Part shown: positions 43,964-52,259 of the stretch, one piece after another | Numbering within the stretch: the stretch's first letter is position 1 | How the letters are laid out: each line of letters starts with the position of its first letter | From: Cyclobacteriaceae bacterium | GTDB lineage: Bacteria > Bacteroidota > Bacteroidia > Cytophagales > Cyclobacteriaceae | DNA length: 64,000 nt | Reading direction: 5' to 3' | Assembly: GCA_026129485.1 (NCBI GenBank) | Contig: JAHCHY010000015.1 | Span: 50,037 to 114,036, forward strand | Program-made: the position numbers and the translations under genes | Notes under the pieces: generated by a model | What the model was told of the DNA's origin: nothing | Databases searched by the model: none | The model's input: only the letters and a program-made list of their open reading frames with translations

Positions 43964-45295
43964 ATGAGTGAACAAAAAATAACCATCAGCAACGGTAAAC
44001 TTACTGTACCGGATAACCCTACAATTCCTTTCATTGAAGGCGATGGAACCGGACCCGATATCTGGAAAACCTCGCAACACGTGCTGGATGCAGCAGTAGC
44101 AAAAGCCTATGGTGGTAAGCGCAAGATAAACTGGAAAGAAGTTCTGGCCGGTGAAAAGTCGTTTAACCAGGTGGGCAATTGGTTGCCCGATGAAACATTA
44201 GATGCTTTCCGCGATTACCTGGTAGGTATCAAAGGCCCGCTTTCTACCCCGGTAGGCGGTGGCATCCGTTCATTGAATGTTGCCTTGCGCCAGATCCTGG
44301 ATTTGTATGTGTGCTTGCGCCCGGTGCGCTGGTACCAGGGAGTTCCCTCGCCCGTTAAAAACCCGGGCGCGGTGGATATGGTGATTTTCCGCGAAAACAC
44401 GGAAGATATCTATGCCGGTATTGAGTTTGCGGCCGGTACGCCCGAATCGCAGAAGGTGCTGGATTTCCTGGCAAAGGAATTTCCAAAAGAATTCAACAAG
44501 ATCCGTTTCAATACAAAAGATAAGTCGGAAGCATTCTGGAAATCGGTTGGTGCCACCAATGTTAAAACAGATGTGCAGGTAGGTATTGGTATCAAGCCTG
44601 TTAGCTGGAGTGGTAGTGTGCGGCTGATCCACAGCGCTATTTCGTATGCGATCAAGTTTAACCGCAAGTCGGTAACGCTGGTGCACAAGGGTAACATCAT
44701 GAAGTTTACCGAAGGCGCTTTCCGCGATTGGGGTTATGCCATTGCAAAAGAATACTTTGGCGATAAGGTTTATACCTGGAACGAGTGGGAGAAAACTAAA
44801 AAAGAAAAAGGAGAGGAAGCGGCTAATGCCGAACAGAAGGCAGCGCTTGCTTCCGGCAAAATTTTAATTAAAGATTCCATTGCCGATATCACCTTGCAGC
44901 AAGTACTTACCCGACCCGATGATTTCTCAGTAATAGCAACGCTTAATCTGAATGGCGATTACCTGAGCGATGCTTTAGCAGCACAAGTAGGCGGTATTGG
45001 CATTGCACCGGGTGCAAACATCAACTACATAACGGGCCATGCCATATTTGAAGCTACACACGGCACAGCACCGAAGTATGCCGGTCAGGATAAAGTAAAT
45101 CCGGGCTCGCTTATTTTATCGGGTGTAATGATGTTGGAGTACATGGGCTGGCAGGAAGCGGCTGACCTGGTCAACAAAGGATTGGAAAAAGCGATCTCAT
45201 CCAAACGTGTTACTTACGATTTCCACCGTTTAATGGAAGGCGCTACTTTGTTGAAGTGCTCCGAGTTTGGCAATGAGATTGTAAAACATTTCTGA
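43964..45295 (+). CDS. icd: NADP-dependent isocitrate dehydrogenase
   Basis: 443 residues. Oxidative decarboxylation of isocitrate to 2-oxoglutarate in the TCA cycle. [33 protein letters not shown] (substrate serine loop), the RPVRWYQG site, [31 protein letters not shown] and [20 protein letters not shown] with GTAPKYAG (cofactor site) are all present. It resembles the E. coli-type homodimer. TAATTTTC at 43914-43921 is a partial promoter box, and a terminator follows. Confidence 0.95.
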   Translation: MSEQKITISNGKLTVPDNPTIPFIEGDGTGPDIWKTSQHVLDAAVAKAYGGKRKINWKEVLAGEKSFNQVGNWLPDETLDAFRDYLVGIKGPLSTPVGGGIRSLNVALRQILDLYVCLRPVRWYQGVPSPVKNPGAVDMVIFRENTEDIYAGIEFAAGTPESQKVLDFLAKEFPKEFNKIRFNTKDKSEAFWKSVGATNVKTDVQVGIGIKPVSWSGSVRLIHSAISYAIKFNRKSVTLVHKGNIMKFTEGAFRDWGYAIAKEYFGDKVYTWNEWEKTKKEKGEEAANAEQKAALASGKILIKDSIADITLQQVLTRPDDFSVIATLNLNGDYLSDALAAQVGGIGIAPGANINYITGHAIFEATHGTAPKYAGQDKVNPGSLILSGVMMLEYMGWQEAADLVNKGLEKAISSKRVTYDFHRLMEGATLLKCSEFGNEIVKHF

Positions 45296-45313
45296 TCGGA
45301 TTGCTTTAATGAC

Positions 45314-45352
45314 AAGGGGCTGTTTTCCGCAGGAAGGCAGCCCTTCGCTTTT
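45314..45352 (+). terminator. Terminator after icd
   Basis: AAGGGGCTG at 45314-45322 and CAGCCCTT at 45338-45345 form a stem with one bulged G, followed by CGCTTTTAA. It ends the icd transcript before the convergent ribH gene. Confidence 0.65.
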
Positions 45353-45436
45353 AAAAAGAGCATGTTATAGAAAGCTTGCCTGAATATTCTTTTCCAATGT
45401 AAGCAGGGTATTTAGCCTACAACTTGTTTCATGGCA

Positions 45437-45904
45437 TCAGAACTCCAGCATTTTTACAGCCGTAACAGCAGCCTCTTCACCCTTGTTGCCAAGCTTGCCG
45501 CCAGCCCGCTCCAGCGCCTGCTTTTTGTTGAGTGTGGTAAGTACGCCAAAAACCACCGGCTTTTTGGTTTTAATATTCACTTCTGTAATGCCATGCGTTA
45601 CTCCCTGGCAGATGTAATCAAAGTGGGGCGTATCGCCTTGTATGACACAGCCAATGCAAATAACAGCATCGATTTCTTTTCGTTCAGCCATCCGGAGCGC
45701 TCCAAGCGTTAGCTCGAATGTGCCAGGTACGTTCTTGCGTACAATGTTTTGTTGCTTTACTCCCAGTTGACGCAAGGCCTGACAGGCGCCATCGTAAAGC
45801 GCTTCGGTAATATCTTCGTTCCACTCGGCCACCACAATAGCGAATTTCTTTTTGGTGAGGTTGATCTTGCTTTTTGCTGATACGGATTTAAGGATGCCGG
45901 CCAT
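45437..45904 (-). CDS. ribH: 6,7-dimethyl-8-ribityllumazine synthase
   Basis: 155 residues. RibH condenses 5-amino-6-ribitylamino-uracil with 3,4-dihydroxybutanone 4-phosphate in riboflavin synthesis. Markers: [51 protein letters not shown] with the catalytic histidine, and [29 protein letters not shown] with the phosphate-binding arginine. ATG 45904 is only 2 bases after the stop of a ParE-type toxin gene, an unusual arrangement that suggests one transcript. Confidence 0.95.
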   Translation of the reverse strand: MAGILKSVSAKSKINLTKKKFAIVVAEWNEDITEALYDGACQALRQLGVKQQNIVRKNVPGTFELTLGALRMAERKEIDAVICIGCVIQGDTPHFDYICQGVTHGITEVNIKTKKPVVFGVLTTLNKKQALERAGGKLGNKGEEAAVTAVKMLEF

Positions 45905-45906
45905 AA

Positions 45907-46209
45907 CTATTTTCTCTTTTTAATGATTTGAGGATTACGGCTCGTGTGCAAAATACCCAGCACTATTATAATCGATTTTACTTTCTTGACTCTGAAGTAA
46001 ATCAAGTAGGGGAATCGGGCTACCATTGAGGTTCGGATATCTCCGAATCGAACAGCATAATGATGCGGGTTGTTAGTTATTGGGGTAAGTTTTTCGATAA
46101 CTCGGTCATAGAACTCGAAACCGAGATTCTCTTTTTCGAGATTATAAAATGCAATGGAATCCAGAATATCCTGTTGTGCATCTAAGGATAGAAGGAGCGA
46201 GTAATTCAT
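45907..46209 (-). CDS. ParE/RelE superfamily toxin-like protein
   Basis: 100 residues. [65 protein letters not shown] and [14 protein letters not shown] follow the ParE-type RelE fold: helix pair, then antiparallel sheet with the C-terminal basic residues. ParE toxins usually block DNA gyrase and RelE toxins cut mRNA; which applies cannot be told. Overlaps the upstream antitoxin-like gene by 4 bases; its TAG stop is separated by 2 bases from the ribH start. Confidence 0.83.
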   Translation of the reverse strand: MNYSLLLSLDAQQDILDSIAFYNLEKENLGFEFYDRVIEKLTPITNNPHHYAVRFGDIRTSMVARFPYLIYFRVKKVKSIIIVLGILHTSRNPQIIKKRK

Positions 46210-46430
46210 CTCATTTTTTCTATACGAGATTTAAATTCCTCAAGCGAAACCGCACCATGAGGATTCTTCTCATAGTTCTCTATTCGCTCTTGAACAATTT
46301 CTTTATGCCATTCGGGAACCTCATAATCTTGCTTATCGGCCACCATCATTCCATACATGAGCTTAAGCAGCCTCTCATCGGCAATCTCGATATAGTCATG
46401 TAATTGCTTCCTGATTTCTAAAGTCTCCAT
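46206..46430 (-). CDS. Antitoxin-like small protein
   Basis: 74 residues from ATG 46428-46430 (METLEIRKQLHDY); a TTG two codons earlier is less likely. METLEIRKQLHDYIEIADERLLKLMYGMM then EVPEWHKEIVQERIENYEKNPH and SLEEFKSRIEK resembles the addiction-module component family that is paired with ParE/RelE toxins. Such proteins bind the toxin by a C-terminal helix and repress their operon. The 4-base overlap with the toxin gene is typical. Confidence 0.78.
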   Translation of the reverse strand: METLEIRKQLHDYIEIADERLLKLMYGMMVADKQDYEVPEWHKEIVQERIENYEKNPHGAVSLEEFKSRIEKMR

Positions 46431-46461
46431 AAGCAATGAATTTTAGTAAAAATATAAATAA

Positions 46462-46492
46462 AAAAGGGATCATCTTTTGACTGATCCCTTTT
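46462..46492. terminator. Bidirectional terminator between the TPR gene and the antitoxin gene
   Basis: AAAAGGGATCA at 46462-46472 and TGATCCCTTTT at 46482-46492 are perfect 11-base arms with a 9-base loop; A and T tracts lie on both sides. On the minus strand it ends the TPR-gene transcript before the toxin-antitoxin-ribH unit. Confidence 0.85.
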
Positions 46493-46513
46493 CTTTGATG
46501 AATAAAGTTTTTT

Positions 46514-47200
46514 TTACGAGTTGGTCTCCAATCTTGCCTTAAACTTTCTTGCGTTCTGGTATTCACTGGATTCCCAGAACTTATCAATAATGGTCTGGTA
46601 AGCGGCCTTAGCTTTATCGTTCTGGTTTAGTTTCTCATAAGCCAAAGCAGCTTTCATCAAGTAGGTAGGTGTAAATTCTTTGTTGGGCTTATGGCTTGCA
46701 GCCTTGTTGTAGTATTTGACAGCGCTTTCAAAGTTATCCTGCTCCATGTAAGCATCACCAATCAGGCTAAAGGCGCGTGCCTGCACCAGCAGGTCGTTTG
46801 AGCTGAAATCTTCCAAATGAAAGATGGCTAATGGGAATTTACCTTGCTTCAGATAAATGGAGCCAGCGTAATAGTTAGCCAGGTTTCCGGCTTTGGTTCC
46901 GCTGTAATCTTCAATTATTTGCAAAAAGCCAAGGTTGTTGCCATCACCATTCAGGGCAAGGTTCAAACTATCGGCCTCGAAGTAACGGATTGCCTGGAAC
47001 ATTTCGCTTTGTGCCAGGTCGTCCTGGTTGCTTTTATAATACCGGTACCCGAAAAACCCACCGATAACCAGTATGATAGCGGCAGCAATACCAATTGCTA
47101 CCTTAGGATTGTTTTCAAACCAGCCTTCCACATTGGCTATTTTTTCCTGCAATACTTCAGGATTTTCCAGTACATCTTTCTTTTCTTCCTTCTTTGCCAT
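46514..47200 (-). CDS. TPR membrane protein (YfgM-like)
   Basis: 228 residues. A basic cytoplasmic tail KKEEKKDVLENPEVLQEKIANVEGWFENN, a single helix VAIGIAAAIILVIGGFFGYRYY, and a periplasmic TPR part (LANYYAGSIYLKQGKFPLAIFHLE, ARAFSLIGDAYMEQDNFESAVKYYNKAA, LMKAALAYEKLNQNDKAKAAYQTI). This plan matches YfgM-type proteins that associate with the SecYEG translocon or with chaperones. Role inferred only from fold. Between two terminators, so monocistronic. Confidence 0.85.
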   Translation of the reverse strand: MAKKEEKKDVLENPEVLQEKIANVEGWFENNPKVAIGIAAAIILVIGGFFGYRYYKSNQDDLAQSEMFQAIRYFEADSLNLALNGDGNNLGFLQIIEDYSGTKAGNLANYYAGSIYLKQGKFPLAIFHLEDFSSNDLLVQARAFSLIGDAYMEQDNFESAVKYYNKAASHKPNKEFTPTYLMKAALAYEKLNQNDKAKAAYQTIIDKFWESSEYQNARKFKARLETNS

Positions 47201-47215
47201 GATGATAAAATAAAA

Positions 47216-47243
47216 GTCCCGTTCCGATTAATCAGAACGGGAC
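47216..47243 (-). terminator. Terminator after pdhA
   Basis: GTCCCGTTC at 47216-47224 pairs perfectly with GAACGGGAC at 47235-47243; the loop is itself near-palindromic (CGATTAATCA). On the minus strand it is followed by TTTTATTTT, the expected T tract. Confidence 0.88.
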
Positions 47244-47281
47244 GCAAAACTAAACATTCAGTCGTATTTAACAAAAGCCGG

Positions 47282-48313
47282 TTAGTCCATTATAAATGGG
47301 TAATCGGGCTCGTAGTAAACATCTGTAAGCGCTTCTGAAGGGTCGGGGAATTTTGATTCTTCTGCAAACTTCACGCTTTCTTCAACCTGGCCTATTACTT
47401 TTTGCTCAATTTCTTCCAGTTCTTTCTCAGTAGCAATTTTCTTGCTCAGAATGGTGGCACGTACCTGTTCAACCGGGTCGCGATGCTTGTATTCTTCCAC
47501 CTCTTCCTTGGAGCGGTATTTCTGGGGGTCGCTCATGGAGTGGCCTTTGTAACGATAGGTGCGGAACTCCAGCAAAGTCGGGCCTTCATCTGCGCGTGCT
47601 CTTTCTGCTGCCCGTTCTACAGCTTCATGCACAGCCTCCACATTCATCCCGTCAACCGGCTCAGAGGGCATATCGTAGGCTTCGCCCAAGGTGTACAGGT
47701 CATGCACATTAGAGGTGCGTTCTACTGAAGTGCCCATCGCATAGCCATTATTTTCAATTACAAAAATTACCGGGAGCTTCCACAACATAGCCAGGTTCAG
47801 CGCTTCGTGGAAAGCCCCCTGGCGCACAGCTCCATCGCCCATGTAGCAGATACACAGGTTCCCGGTCTTGTTATATTTTTCTGCGAAAGCGATACCTGCT
47901 CCAAGCGGTACCTGCGCTCCCACAATGCCGTGGCCGCCAATAAAATTATTTTCCTTGTCAAAAATGTGCATGGAACCGCCTTTGCCTTTGGTGATGCCGG
48001 TTTCCTTACCATATAATTCCGCCATAATTGCATTAGGGCTTGTGCCCAACGCCAGCGGGTGCGCATGGTCGCGGTAAGCGGTAATGTATTTATCGCCTTT
48101 GCGCAAAGCCGAAACGGAGCCTGCGGCACATGCTTCCTGGCCAATATATAAGTGGCAGAAGCCCCGTATTTTTTGCATTCCGTAAAGCTGCCCCGATTTC
48201 TCTTCGAACTTGCGCATCAGCAACATGCTTTCAAACCAAAACATGTAGGTTTCTTTCGAGTAAGCTTTCTTATCTTTCTTAGCGCTGCCTTTAGCCTGGG
48301 CGGTAGTTGCCAT
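47282..48313 (-). CDS. pdhA: Pyruvate dehydrogenase E1 component, alpha subunit
   Basis: 343 residues from ATG 48311-48313 (MATTAQAKGSAKKDKKAYSK); the frame is open for 15 more codons but no family match exists there. E1-alpha of the pyruvate dehydrogenase complex converts pyruvate with thiamine diphosphate. Markers: YIGQEACAAGSVSAL, ITAYRDHAHPLALG, GGHGIVGAQVPLGAGIAFA, and the thiamine motif GDGAVRQGAFHEALNLA...NN. The phosphorylation-loop equivalent TYRYKGHSMSDPQKYRSKEE follows. E1-beta is not in the window. Probable promoter: TATTTTCG at 48345-48352 and TTTG at 48373-48376 on the minus strand, 20-base spacing. Confidence 0.95.
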   Translation of the reverse strand: MATTAQAKGSAKKDKKAYSKETYMFWFESMLLMRKFEEKSGQLYGMQKIRGFCHLYIGQEACAAGSVSALRKGDKYITAYRDHAHPLALGTSPNAIMAELYGKETGITKGKGGSMHIFDKENNFIGGHGIVGAQVPLGAGIAFAEKYNKTGNLCICYMGDGAVRQGAFHEALNLAMLWKLPVIFVIENNGYAMGTSVERTSNVHDLYTLGEAYDMPSEPVDGMNVEAVHEAVERAAERARADEGPTLLEFRTYRYKGHSMSDPQKYRSKEEVEEYKHRDPVEQVRATILSKKIATEKELEEIEQKVIGQVEESVKFAEESKFPDPSEALTDVYYEPDYPFIMD

Positions 48314-48344
48314 AATTGCTAATTTTGATTCGTAATGTGAGTTG

Positions 48345-48376
48345 CGAAAATACGCCACAGGGCGGCAATCGCCAAA
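48345..48376 (-). promoter_or_regulatory. pdhA promoter
   Basis: Minus-strand TTTG (48373-48376), 20 bases, then TATTTTCG (48345-48352), one base off TAnnTTTG. It lies 31 bases before the pdhA start. Confidence 0.5.
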
Positions 48377-48414
48377 TGACCGTTCGTAATTACCATTGAA
48401 TTTTATTATTGCAC

Positions 48415-49530
48415 GTGTTTCTCAATAGTCTGCGACTTTTCAATTTCAAGAATCATGCGGAGGTAAATCTCACCTTCGATAGCTCCGTTAATTGTATTGT
48501 GGGCCGAAACGGATCGGGCAAGACCAATGTGCTGGATGCTATTTATTACCTGTCGTTTTCCAAGAGCGCATTTAACCCTTCGGACGGGCAGAATATAAAG
48601 CACCGGGAGCCTGGCTTTTTCCTGCGGGGAAATTTTACGGTAAAAGGTAAGCAACGCGAGGTGGAGTGTGCAGTTCAAACCACTGATAAAAAGGTGCTTC
48701 GCGAAGACGGACAGGATTACAAGCGATTTTCCGAGCATTTGGGTAAGTACCCGGTAGTTTTGATCGCCCCACAGGACATCGGGTTGATCTGGGATGGCGC
48801 AGAGCCAAGACGAAAGTTTGTGGATGCCATTCTGAGCCAGGTGGATCGCATTTACCTGGAACACCTGATTACCTATACCCACCAGCTTAAGCAGCGTAAC
48901 AGCCTGCTCAGGAATTTTTCGGAAAGTGGCCATGTGGATGTGCATTTGCTGGAAAGTTATAATGTGCGCTTGGTTGAATCGGGCGAGTACATTCACCGGG
49001 CACGCCAGTGTTTTTGCGAGGAATTGGCAGAGCGGGTAAAGCAACATTACGGGTACCTGGCGGAAGGCGCCCCGGAGGAGGCGGGCATCACCTATAAATC
49101 TGACCTGGAAGTTTCATTTGCACAATTGCTGAAAGGATCGGTGCAGCGCGATTTGGTCCTGCAGCGAACTTCCGTGGGAGTTCATCGTGATGACTTCGTT
49201 TTTACGCTAAATGGTTACGAAATCAGGCGGGTTGGTTCGCAAGGTCAGCAAAAATCGTTTTTGATTGCTTTAAAGCTGGCTGAATTTGAGGTGATTAAAG
49301 CAAAGATGGGTCTTAAGCCCATTTTATTGCTGGATGATATTTTTGATAAGCTGGATGATTACCGCATAAGCCGGCTGGTTACACGGGTTGCCGAAGGCGC
49401 TTTTGGCCAGCTTTTTATAACCGATGCCCGGCCCGACAGAACGCGGAGCATACTAACCGCAGCCGGTATTAAGGCCCGTATATTTACTATTGAAAATGGT
49501 ACCTTTACCAGCGCATGGCTTCAGACCTAA
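48415..49530 (+). CDS. recF: DNA replication/repair protein RecF
   Basis: 371 residues starting at GTG 48415 (MFLNSLRLFNFKNH), which matches the usual RecF start; a TTG two codons earlier is an alternative. RecF is an ATP-dependent clamp that loads RecA at gaps. Walker A IVGRNGSGKTNVLDAI, FSKSAFNP, RRKFVDAILSQVDRIYL, VGVHRDDFVFTLNG, SQGQQKSFLIALKLAE, and Walker B PILLLDDIFDKLDDYR are all in place. Overlaps the next gene by 16 bases. Confidence 0.95.
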   Translation: MFLNSLRLFNFKNHAEVNLTFDSSVNCIVGRNGSGKTNVLDAIYYLSFSKSAFNPSDGQNIKHREPGFFLRGNFTVKGKQREVECAVQTTDKKVLREDGQDYKRFSEHLGKYPVVLIAPQDIGLIWDGAEPRRKFVDAILSQVDRIYLEHLITYTHQLKQRNSLLRNFSESGHVDVHLLESYNVRLVESGEYIHRARQCFCEELAERVKQHYGYLAEGAPEEAGITYKSDLEVSFAQLLKGSVQRDLVLQRTSVGVHRDDFVFTLNGYEIRRVGSQGQQKSFLIALKLAEFEVIKAKMGLKPILLLDDIFDKLDDYRISRLVTRVAEGAFGQLFITDARPDRTRSILTAAGIKARIFTIENGTFTSAWLQT

Positions 49531-49820
49531 AGAATGACGGCAATACCACACACATCGGGCAGGCTATTCAAAAGCTGCTGCAGAGCTACCATATTAAGTC
49601 GAAATTTGATGAAGCAAACCTGATAGCTTCGTGGGAGCGGCTGGTGGGTAAAGTATTGGCCAAGCATACCAAAAAGCTACACATCCGGAACAAGGTGTTG
49701 TTTGTAGAGCTGGATAGCCCGTCACTCAAAAATGATCTGGTTTTTCACAAAACCCGCATTCTTGAAATTTTTCGCAATGAATTCGGAGCCGATTTGATTA
49801 CAGACATTATAGTCATGTAA
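49515..49820 (+). CDS. DUF721 domain protein (DciA-like)
   Basis: 101 residues. The single DUF721 domain is seen as IGQAIQKLLQSYHIKSKFDEANLIASWERLVGKVLAKHTKKLHI with RNKVLFVELDSPSLKNDLVFHK at the end. DUF721/DciA proteins bind and help load the replicative helicase, and in Actinobacteria and Bacteroidota the gene follows recF as here. Overlap of 16 bases with recF shows co-transcription. Confidence 0.85.
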   Translation: MASDLKNDGNTTHIGQAIQKLLQSYHIKSKFDEANLIASWERLVGKVLAKHTKKLHIRNKVLFVELDSPSLKNDLVFHKTRILEIFRNEFGADLITDIIVM

Positions 49821-49872
49821 CTCCCGCCATACCGGCCTTTATAAATCCCTAAAATTTTAAATATTAAGGGTG

Positions 49873-49903
49873 TTTGGCCAAACCGAAAAACCGTATAATT
49901 TTG
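49873..49903 (+). promoter_or_regulatory. Promoter of the tRNA-Tyr-Gly-Thr cluster
   Basis: TTTG at 49873-49876, 19 bases, TAATTTTG at 49896-49903, an exact match to the Bacteroidota consensus TTTG-N19-TAnnTTTG. About 85 bases before tRNA-Tyr. Confidence 0.75.
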
Positions 49904-49989
49904 CACTCCTAATTTTTTGGCACCGGCCAGGAATGCAGGTGGGAGAGCAGTTTTTGATGATCTCCGCATGTTCTTAAAAATAGTGTAAG

Positions 49990-50072
49990 GGGGAGATACT
50001 CAAGCGGCCAACGAGGACAGACTGTAAATCTGTTGACTTATGTCTTCACAGGTTCGAATCCTGTTCTCCCCA
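49990..50072 (+). tRNA. tRNA-Tyr(GTA)
   Basis: 83 nt. Acceptor GGGGAGA pairs with TCTCCCC, anticodon loop CTGTAAA gives GTA, long variable arm (TTGACTTATGTCTTC), T-arm ACAGG-TTCGAAT-CCTGT, discriminator A. CCA not encoded (CACAAG follows). Confidence 0.93.
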
Positions 50073-50100
50073 CAAGCGGATTCAAAATTTAAGATTTTGA

Positions 50101-50132
50101 ATTCAAAATTGCGGTGATGCTCAATTTTGAAT
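50101..50132. repeat. Hairpin between tRNA-Tyr and tRNA-Gly
   Basis: ATTCAAAATTG (50101-50111) pairs with CAATTTTGAAT (50122-50132), an 11-bp stem with a 10-base loop. It stands in an AT-rich gap of about 90 bases built from the words TTCAAAATT and AATTTTGAAT, and might mark a processing site. Confidence 0.6.
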
Positions 50133-50161
50133 CTTGAATTAAAAATTTTTGAATTGAATAA

Positions 50162-50234
50162 GCGGGAGTAGCTCAGTTGGTAGAGCGATAGCCTTCCAAG
50201 CTATAGGTCGCGGGTTCGAGCCTCGTCTCCCGCT
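50162..50234 (+). tRNA. tRNA-Gly(TCC)
   Basis: 73 nt. GCGGGAG/CTCCCGC acceptor stem, D-arm GCTC..GAGC, anticodon loop CTTCCAA giving TCC, T-arm GCGGG-TTCGAGC-CTCGT, discriminator T. CCA not encoded. Confidence 0.93.
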
Positions 50235-50284
50235 CTAACCAGGCGTTGGGCATTAGGTTCGACCTGATTCCCAATACCTGAGTT

Positions 50285-50356
<72 letters not shown>

Positions 50357-50648
50357 CACACTGAATTAAAAAATTCAAGATTCCGGATTCAAAAATTTGG
50401 GAGCTTGAATACAGGAGTTGCAAACGAGCACATCCTGGTTTTAAATATTGAGTTTTGAATTTTGAACCTGATTTACTGGTGCGTAGCGAACATCATGAAG
50501 GTAATGAAAGATTCAGATAGCCGTAAAGGCAATTCCTATCCGAAAGGCTTAACATGTTTAGGGTGTGTTCCGAATAAAGCAGGAGCAAGAGCTAAGTAAC
50601 TTTATTTAACTATTTATACACTTTAAACTTTAACTGGGATTTTCAAAC
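50357..50648 (+). other. Long leader upstream of tuf
   Basis: 292 bases without a recognised gene. The first 110 bases are word-like (TTCAAGATTC, TTGAATTTTGAA). From 50495 to 50599 an open frame of 34 codons ends just before tuf; it starts MKVMKDSDSRKGNSYPK, contains CLGC and ends GARAK. It is in no family I recognise. The last 50 bases, CTTTATTTAACTATTTATACACTTTAAAC, are A/T-rich and could hold a promoter. Confidence 0.4.
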
Positions 50649-51839
50649 ATGGCAAAAGAAACATTTGACCGCTCGAAACCGCACGTTAACATTGGTACCA
50701 TTGGTCACGTTGACCACGGAAAAACCACGCTTACCGCTGCTATTACTAAAGTTCTTGCTTCTAAAGGATTGGCTGCAGAAAGAGATTTCTCTTCTATTGA
50801 CAATGCTCCTGAAGAAAAAGAAAGAGGTATTACCATCAATACCTCGCACGTAGAATATCAAACCGATAACCGTCACTATGCACACGTAGATTGCCCGGGG
50901 CACGCTGACTATGTGAAGAACATGGTTACCGGTGCTGCCCAGATGGATGGCGCTATCCTGGTGGTGGCTGCAACTGACGGCCCTATGCCTCAGACCCGCG
51001 AGCACATCCTGTTGTCTCGTCAGGTGGGTGTTCCTAAGCTGGTTGTATTTATGAACAAAGTTGACCTGGTAGATGATCCTGAATTATTAGACCTGGTTGA
51101 AATGGAAGTTCGTGAGCTTTTATCAGACTATGATTTCCCTGGCGATGAGATTCCGATTATCCGTGGTTCTGCTTTGGGTGGCCTGAATGGCGATGCGAAG
51201 TGGGTAAGTAAAATCGAAGAATTGATGAAAGCTGTGGATGAATACATTCCGCTTCCGGTTCGTTTGATCGACAAAGACTTCCTGATGCCCGTTGAAGATG
51301 TGTTCTCGATCACTGGTCGTGGTACTGTGGCTACCGGCCGTATCGAGCGCGGTGTTATCAAAACAGGTGATCCTGTTCAAATCCTGGGTATGGGTGCTAC
51401 TGAAGGACTTTCTTCTACCATTACAGGTGTGGAAATGTTCCGTAAAATCCTTGACAGGGGTGAAGCCGGTGATAACGTGGGTTTGCTGTTACGCGGTATT
51501 GAAAAAGACCAGATCGCCCGCGGTATGGTTATTTGCAAGCCGGGTTCAGTAACTCCTCACGCTAAATTCAAGGCAGAAGTGTACGTGCTTTCCAAAGAAG
51601 AAGGTGGTCGTCACACGCCATTCTTTAACAAGTATCGTCCCCAGTTCTACTTCCGTACAACTGACGTTACTGGCGAAATCAAATTGCCTGCAGGTATTGA
51701 AATGGTTATGCCTGGCGATAACGTTACCATCGAAGTGGAGCTGATCAACAAGATCGCTATGGAGAAAGGTCTTCGCTTCGCGATTCGCGAAGGTGGCCGT
51801 ACCGTTGGTTCTGGTCAGGTTACCGAGATCCTTGACTAA
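50649..51839 (+). CDS. tuf: Elongation factor Tu
   Basis: 396 residues. GTPase that brings aminoacyl-tRNA to the ribosome. G1 [11 protein letters not shown]2 [16 protein letters not shown]3 DCPGHADY, G4 NKVD, G5 SAL, then domains 2 and 3 ending [13 protein letters not shown]. The gene lies in a tRNA-Tyr-Gly-Thr-tuf unit. Two hairpins end the transcript at 51849-51942. Confidence 0.98.
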   Translation: MAKETFDRSKPHVNIGTIGHVDHGKTTLTAAITKVLASKGLAAERDFSSIDNAPEEKERGITINTSHVEYQTDNRHYAHVDCPGHADYVKNMVTGAAQMDGAILVVAATDGPMPQTREHILLSRQVGVPKLVVFMNKVDLVDDPELLDLVEMEVRELLSDYDFPGDEIPIIRGSALGGLNGDAKWVSKIEELMKAVDEYIPLPVRLIDKDFLMPVEDVFSITGRGTVATGRIERGVIKTGDPVQILGMGATEGLSSTITGVEMFRKILDRGEAGDNVGLLLRGIEKDQIARGMVICKPGSVTPHAKFKAEVYVLSKEEGGRHTPFFNKYRPQFYFRTTDVTGEIKLPAGIEMVMPGDNVTIEVELINKIAMEKGLRFAIREGGRTVGSGQVTEILD

Positions 51840-51848
51840 TCTTTCAGG

Positions 51849-51942
51849 TTAGCCCTTTGGCTTTATGTTTTAAGGGCTAATTGATTGAAAATCAATAGTA
51901 AAGCGTTTCCGAGATTTTTCTTGGAAACGCTTTTGTTTTATT
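51849..51942 (+). terminator. Double terminator after tuf
   Basis: First hairpin TTAGCCCTT (51849-51857)/AAGGGCTAA (51872-51880). Second hairpin AAGCGTTTCC (51901-51910)/GGAAACGCTT (51923-51932), perfect 10-bp stem, followed by TTGTTTTATTTT. The T tract overlaps the -33 box of the next promoter. Confidence 0.88.
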
Positions 51943-51962
51943 TTACCCTTCTTCTACCTTTG
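51932..51962 (+). promoter_or_regulatory. Promoter of the tRNA-Trp-secE-nusG-ribosomal operon
   Basis: TTTG (51932-51935), 19 bases, TACCTTTG (51955-51962): exact match to TTTG-N19-TAnnTTTG. The -33 box lies in the T tract of the tuf terminator, so the terminator of one unit touches the promoter of the next. Transcription should begin near 51970, before the tRNA-like repeats. Confidence 0.8.
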
Positions 51963-52013
51963 CAGTCCTTTTGAATTGACGGTTTGCGGGTGCAGTTTAA
52001 AAGGGCTCAGACA

Positions 52014-52094
52014 ACGGGTGTAGCTCGATGGGTAGAGTAGAACCGAAGGTTCTTGGATTCGAAATCTATCAGGTAAAGCAAAACCCAGACAAAA
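52014..52094 (+). repeat. Decayed tRNA-Trp-like unit 1
   Basis: Begins ACGGGTGTAGCTCGATGG, the 5' part of tRNA-Trp (acceptor, D-arm) as at 52173. The anticodon arm is replaced by a 6-bp stem AGAACC-GAA-GGTTCT with a 3-base loop, then a T-arm-like GGATTCGAAATC. No CACCCGT 3' acceptor strand is present, though an ACCC lies at 52083. Not a functional tRNA. Confidence 0.65.
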
Positions 52095-52172
52095 ACGGGT
52101 GTAGCTCAATGGGTAGAGTAGAACCGGGGGTTCTGGATTTGAATCTATCAGGTAAGCAAAACCTATATAAAA
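52095..52172 (+). repeat. Decayed tRNA-Trp-like unit 2
   Basis: Same plan as unit 1 and about 85% identical to it: ACGGGTGTAGCTCAATGG, stem AGAACC-GGG-GGTTCT, GGATTTGAATC, and CTATCAGG then GCAAAACC. The unit spacing is 81, 78 bases. No anticodon or 3' acceptor strand. Confidence 0.65.
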
Positions 52173-52245
52173 ACGGGTGTAGCTCAATTGGTAGAGTAGC
52201 GGTCTCCAAAACCGTTGGCTGGGAGTTCGAGTCTCTCCACCCGTG
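52173..52245 (+). tRNA. tRNA-Trp(CCA)
   Basis: 73 nt. ACGGGTG/CACCCGT acceptor, D-arm GCTC..GAGT, anticodon loop CTCCAAA giving CCA, T-arm GGGAG-TTCGAGT-CTCTC, discriminator G. CCA is not encoded. It is the third and only intact unit of a tandem array, and lies 14 bases before secE. Confidence 0.93.
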
Positions 52246-52259
52246 CAAAGTAAAAATGG

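Noticed and set aside
48314-48358. N-terminal extension of PdhA
   Set aside because: The extra 15 codons lack family support and overlap the promoter boxes.
48406-49047. 213-codon antisense ORF in recF
   Set aside because: Shadow of recF; no motif, and recF is complete.
50083-50160. Possible CRISPR-like repeats between tRNA genes
   Set aside because: Repeats are short self-complementary words without regular spacers or cas genes.
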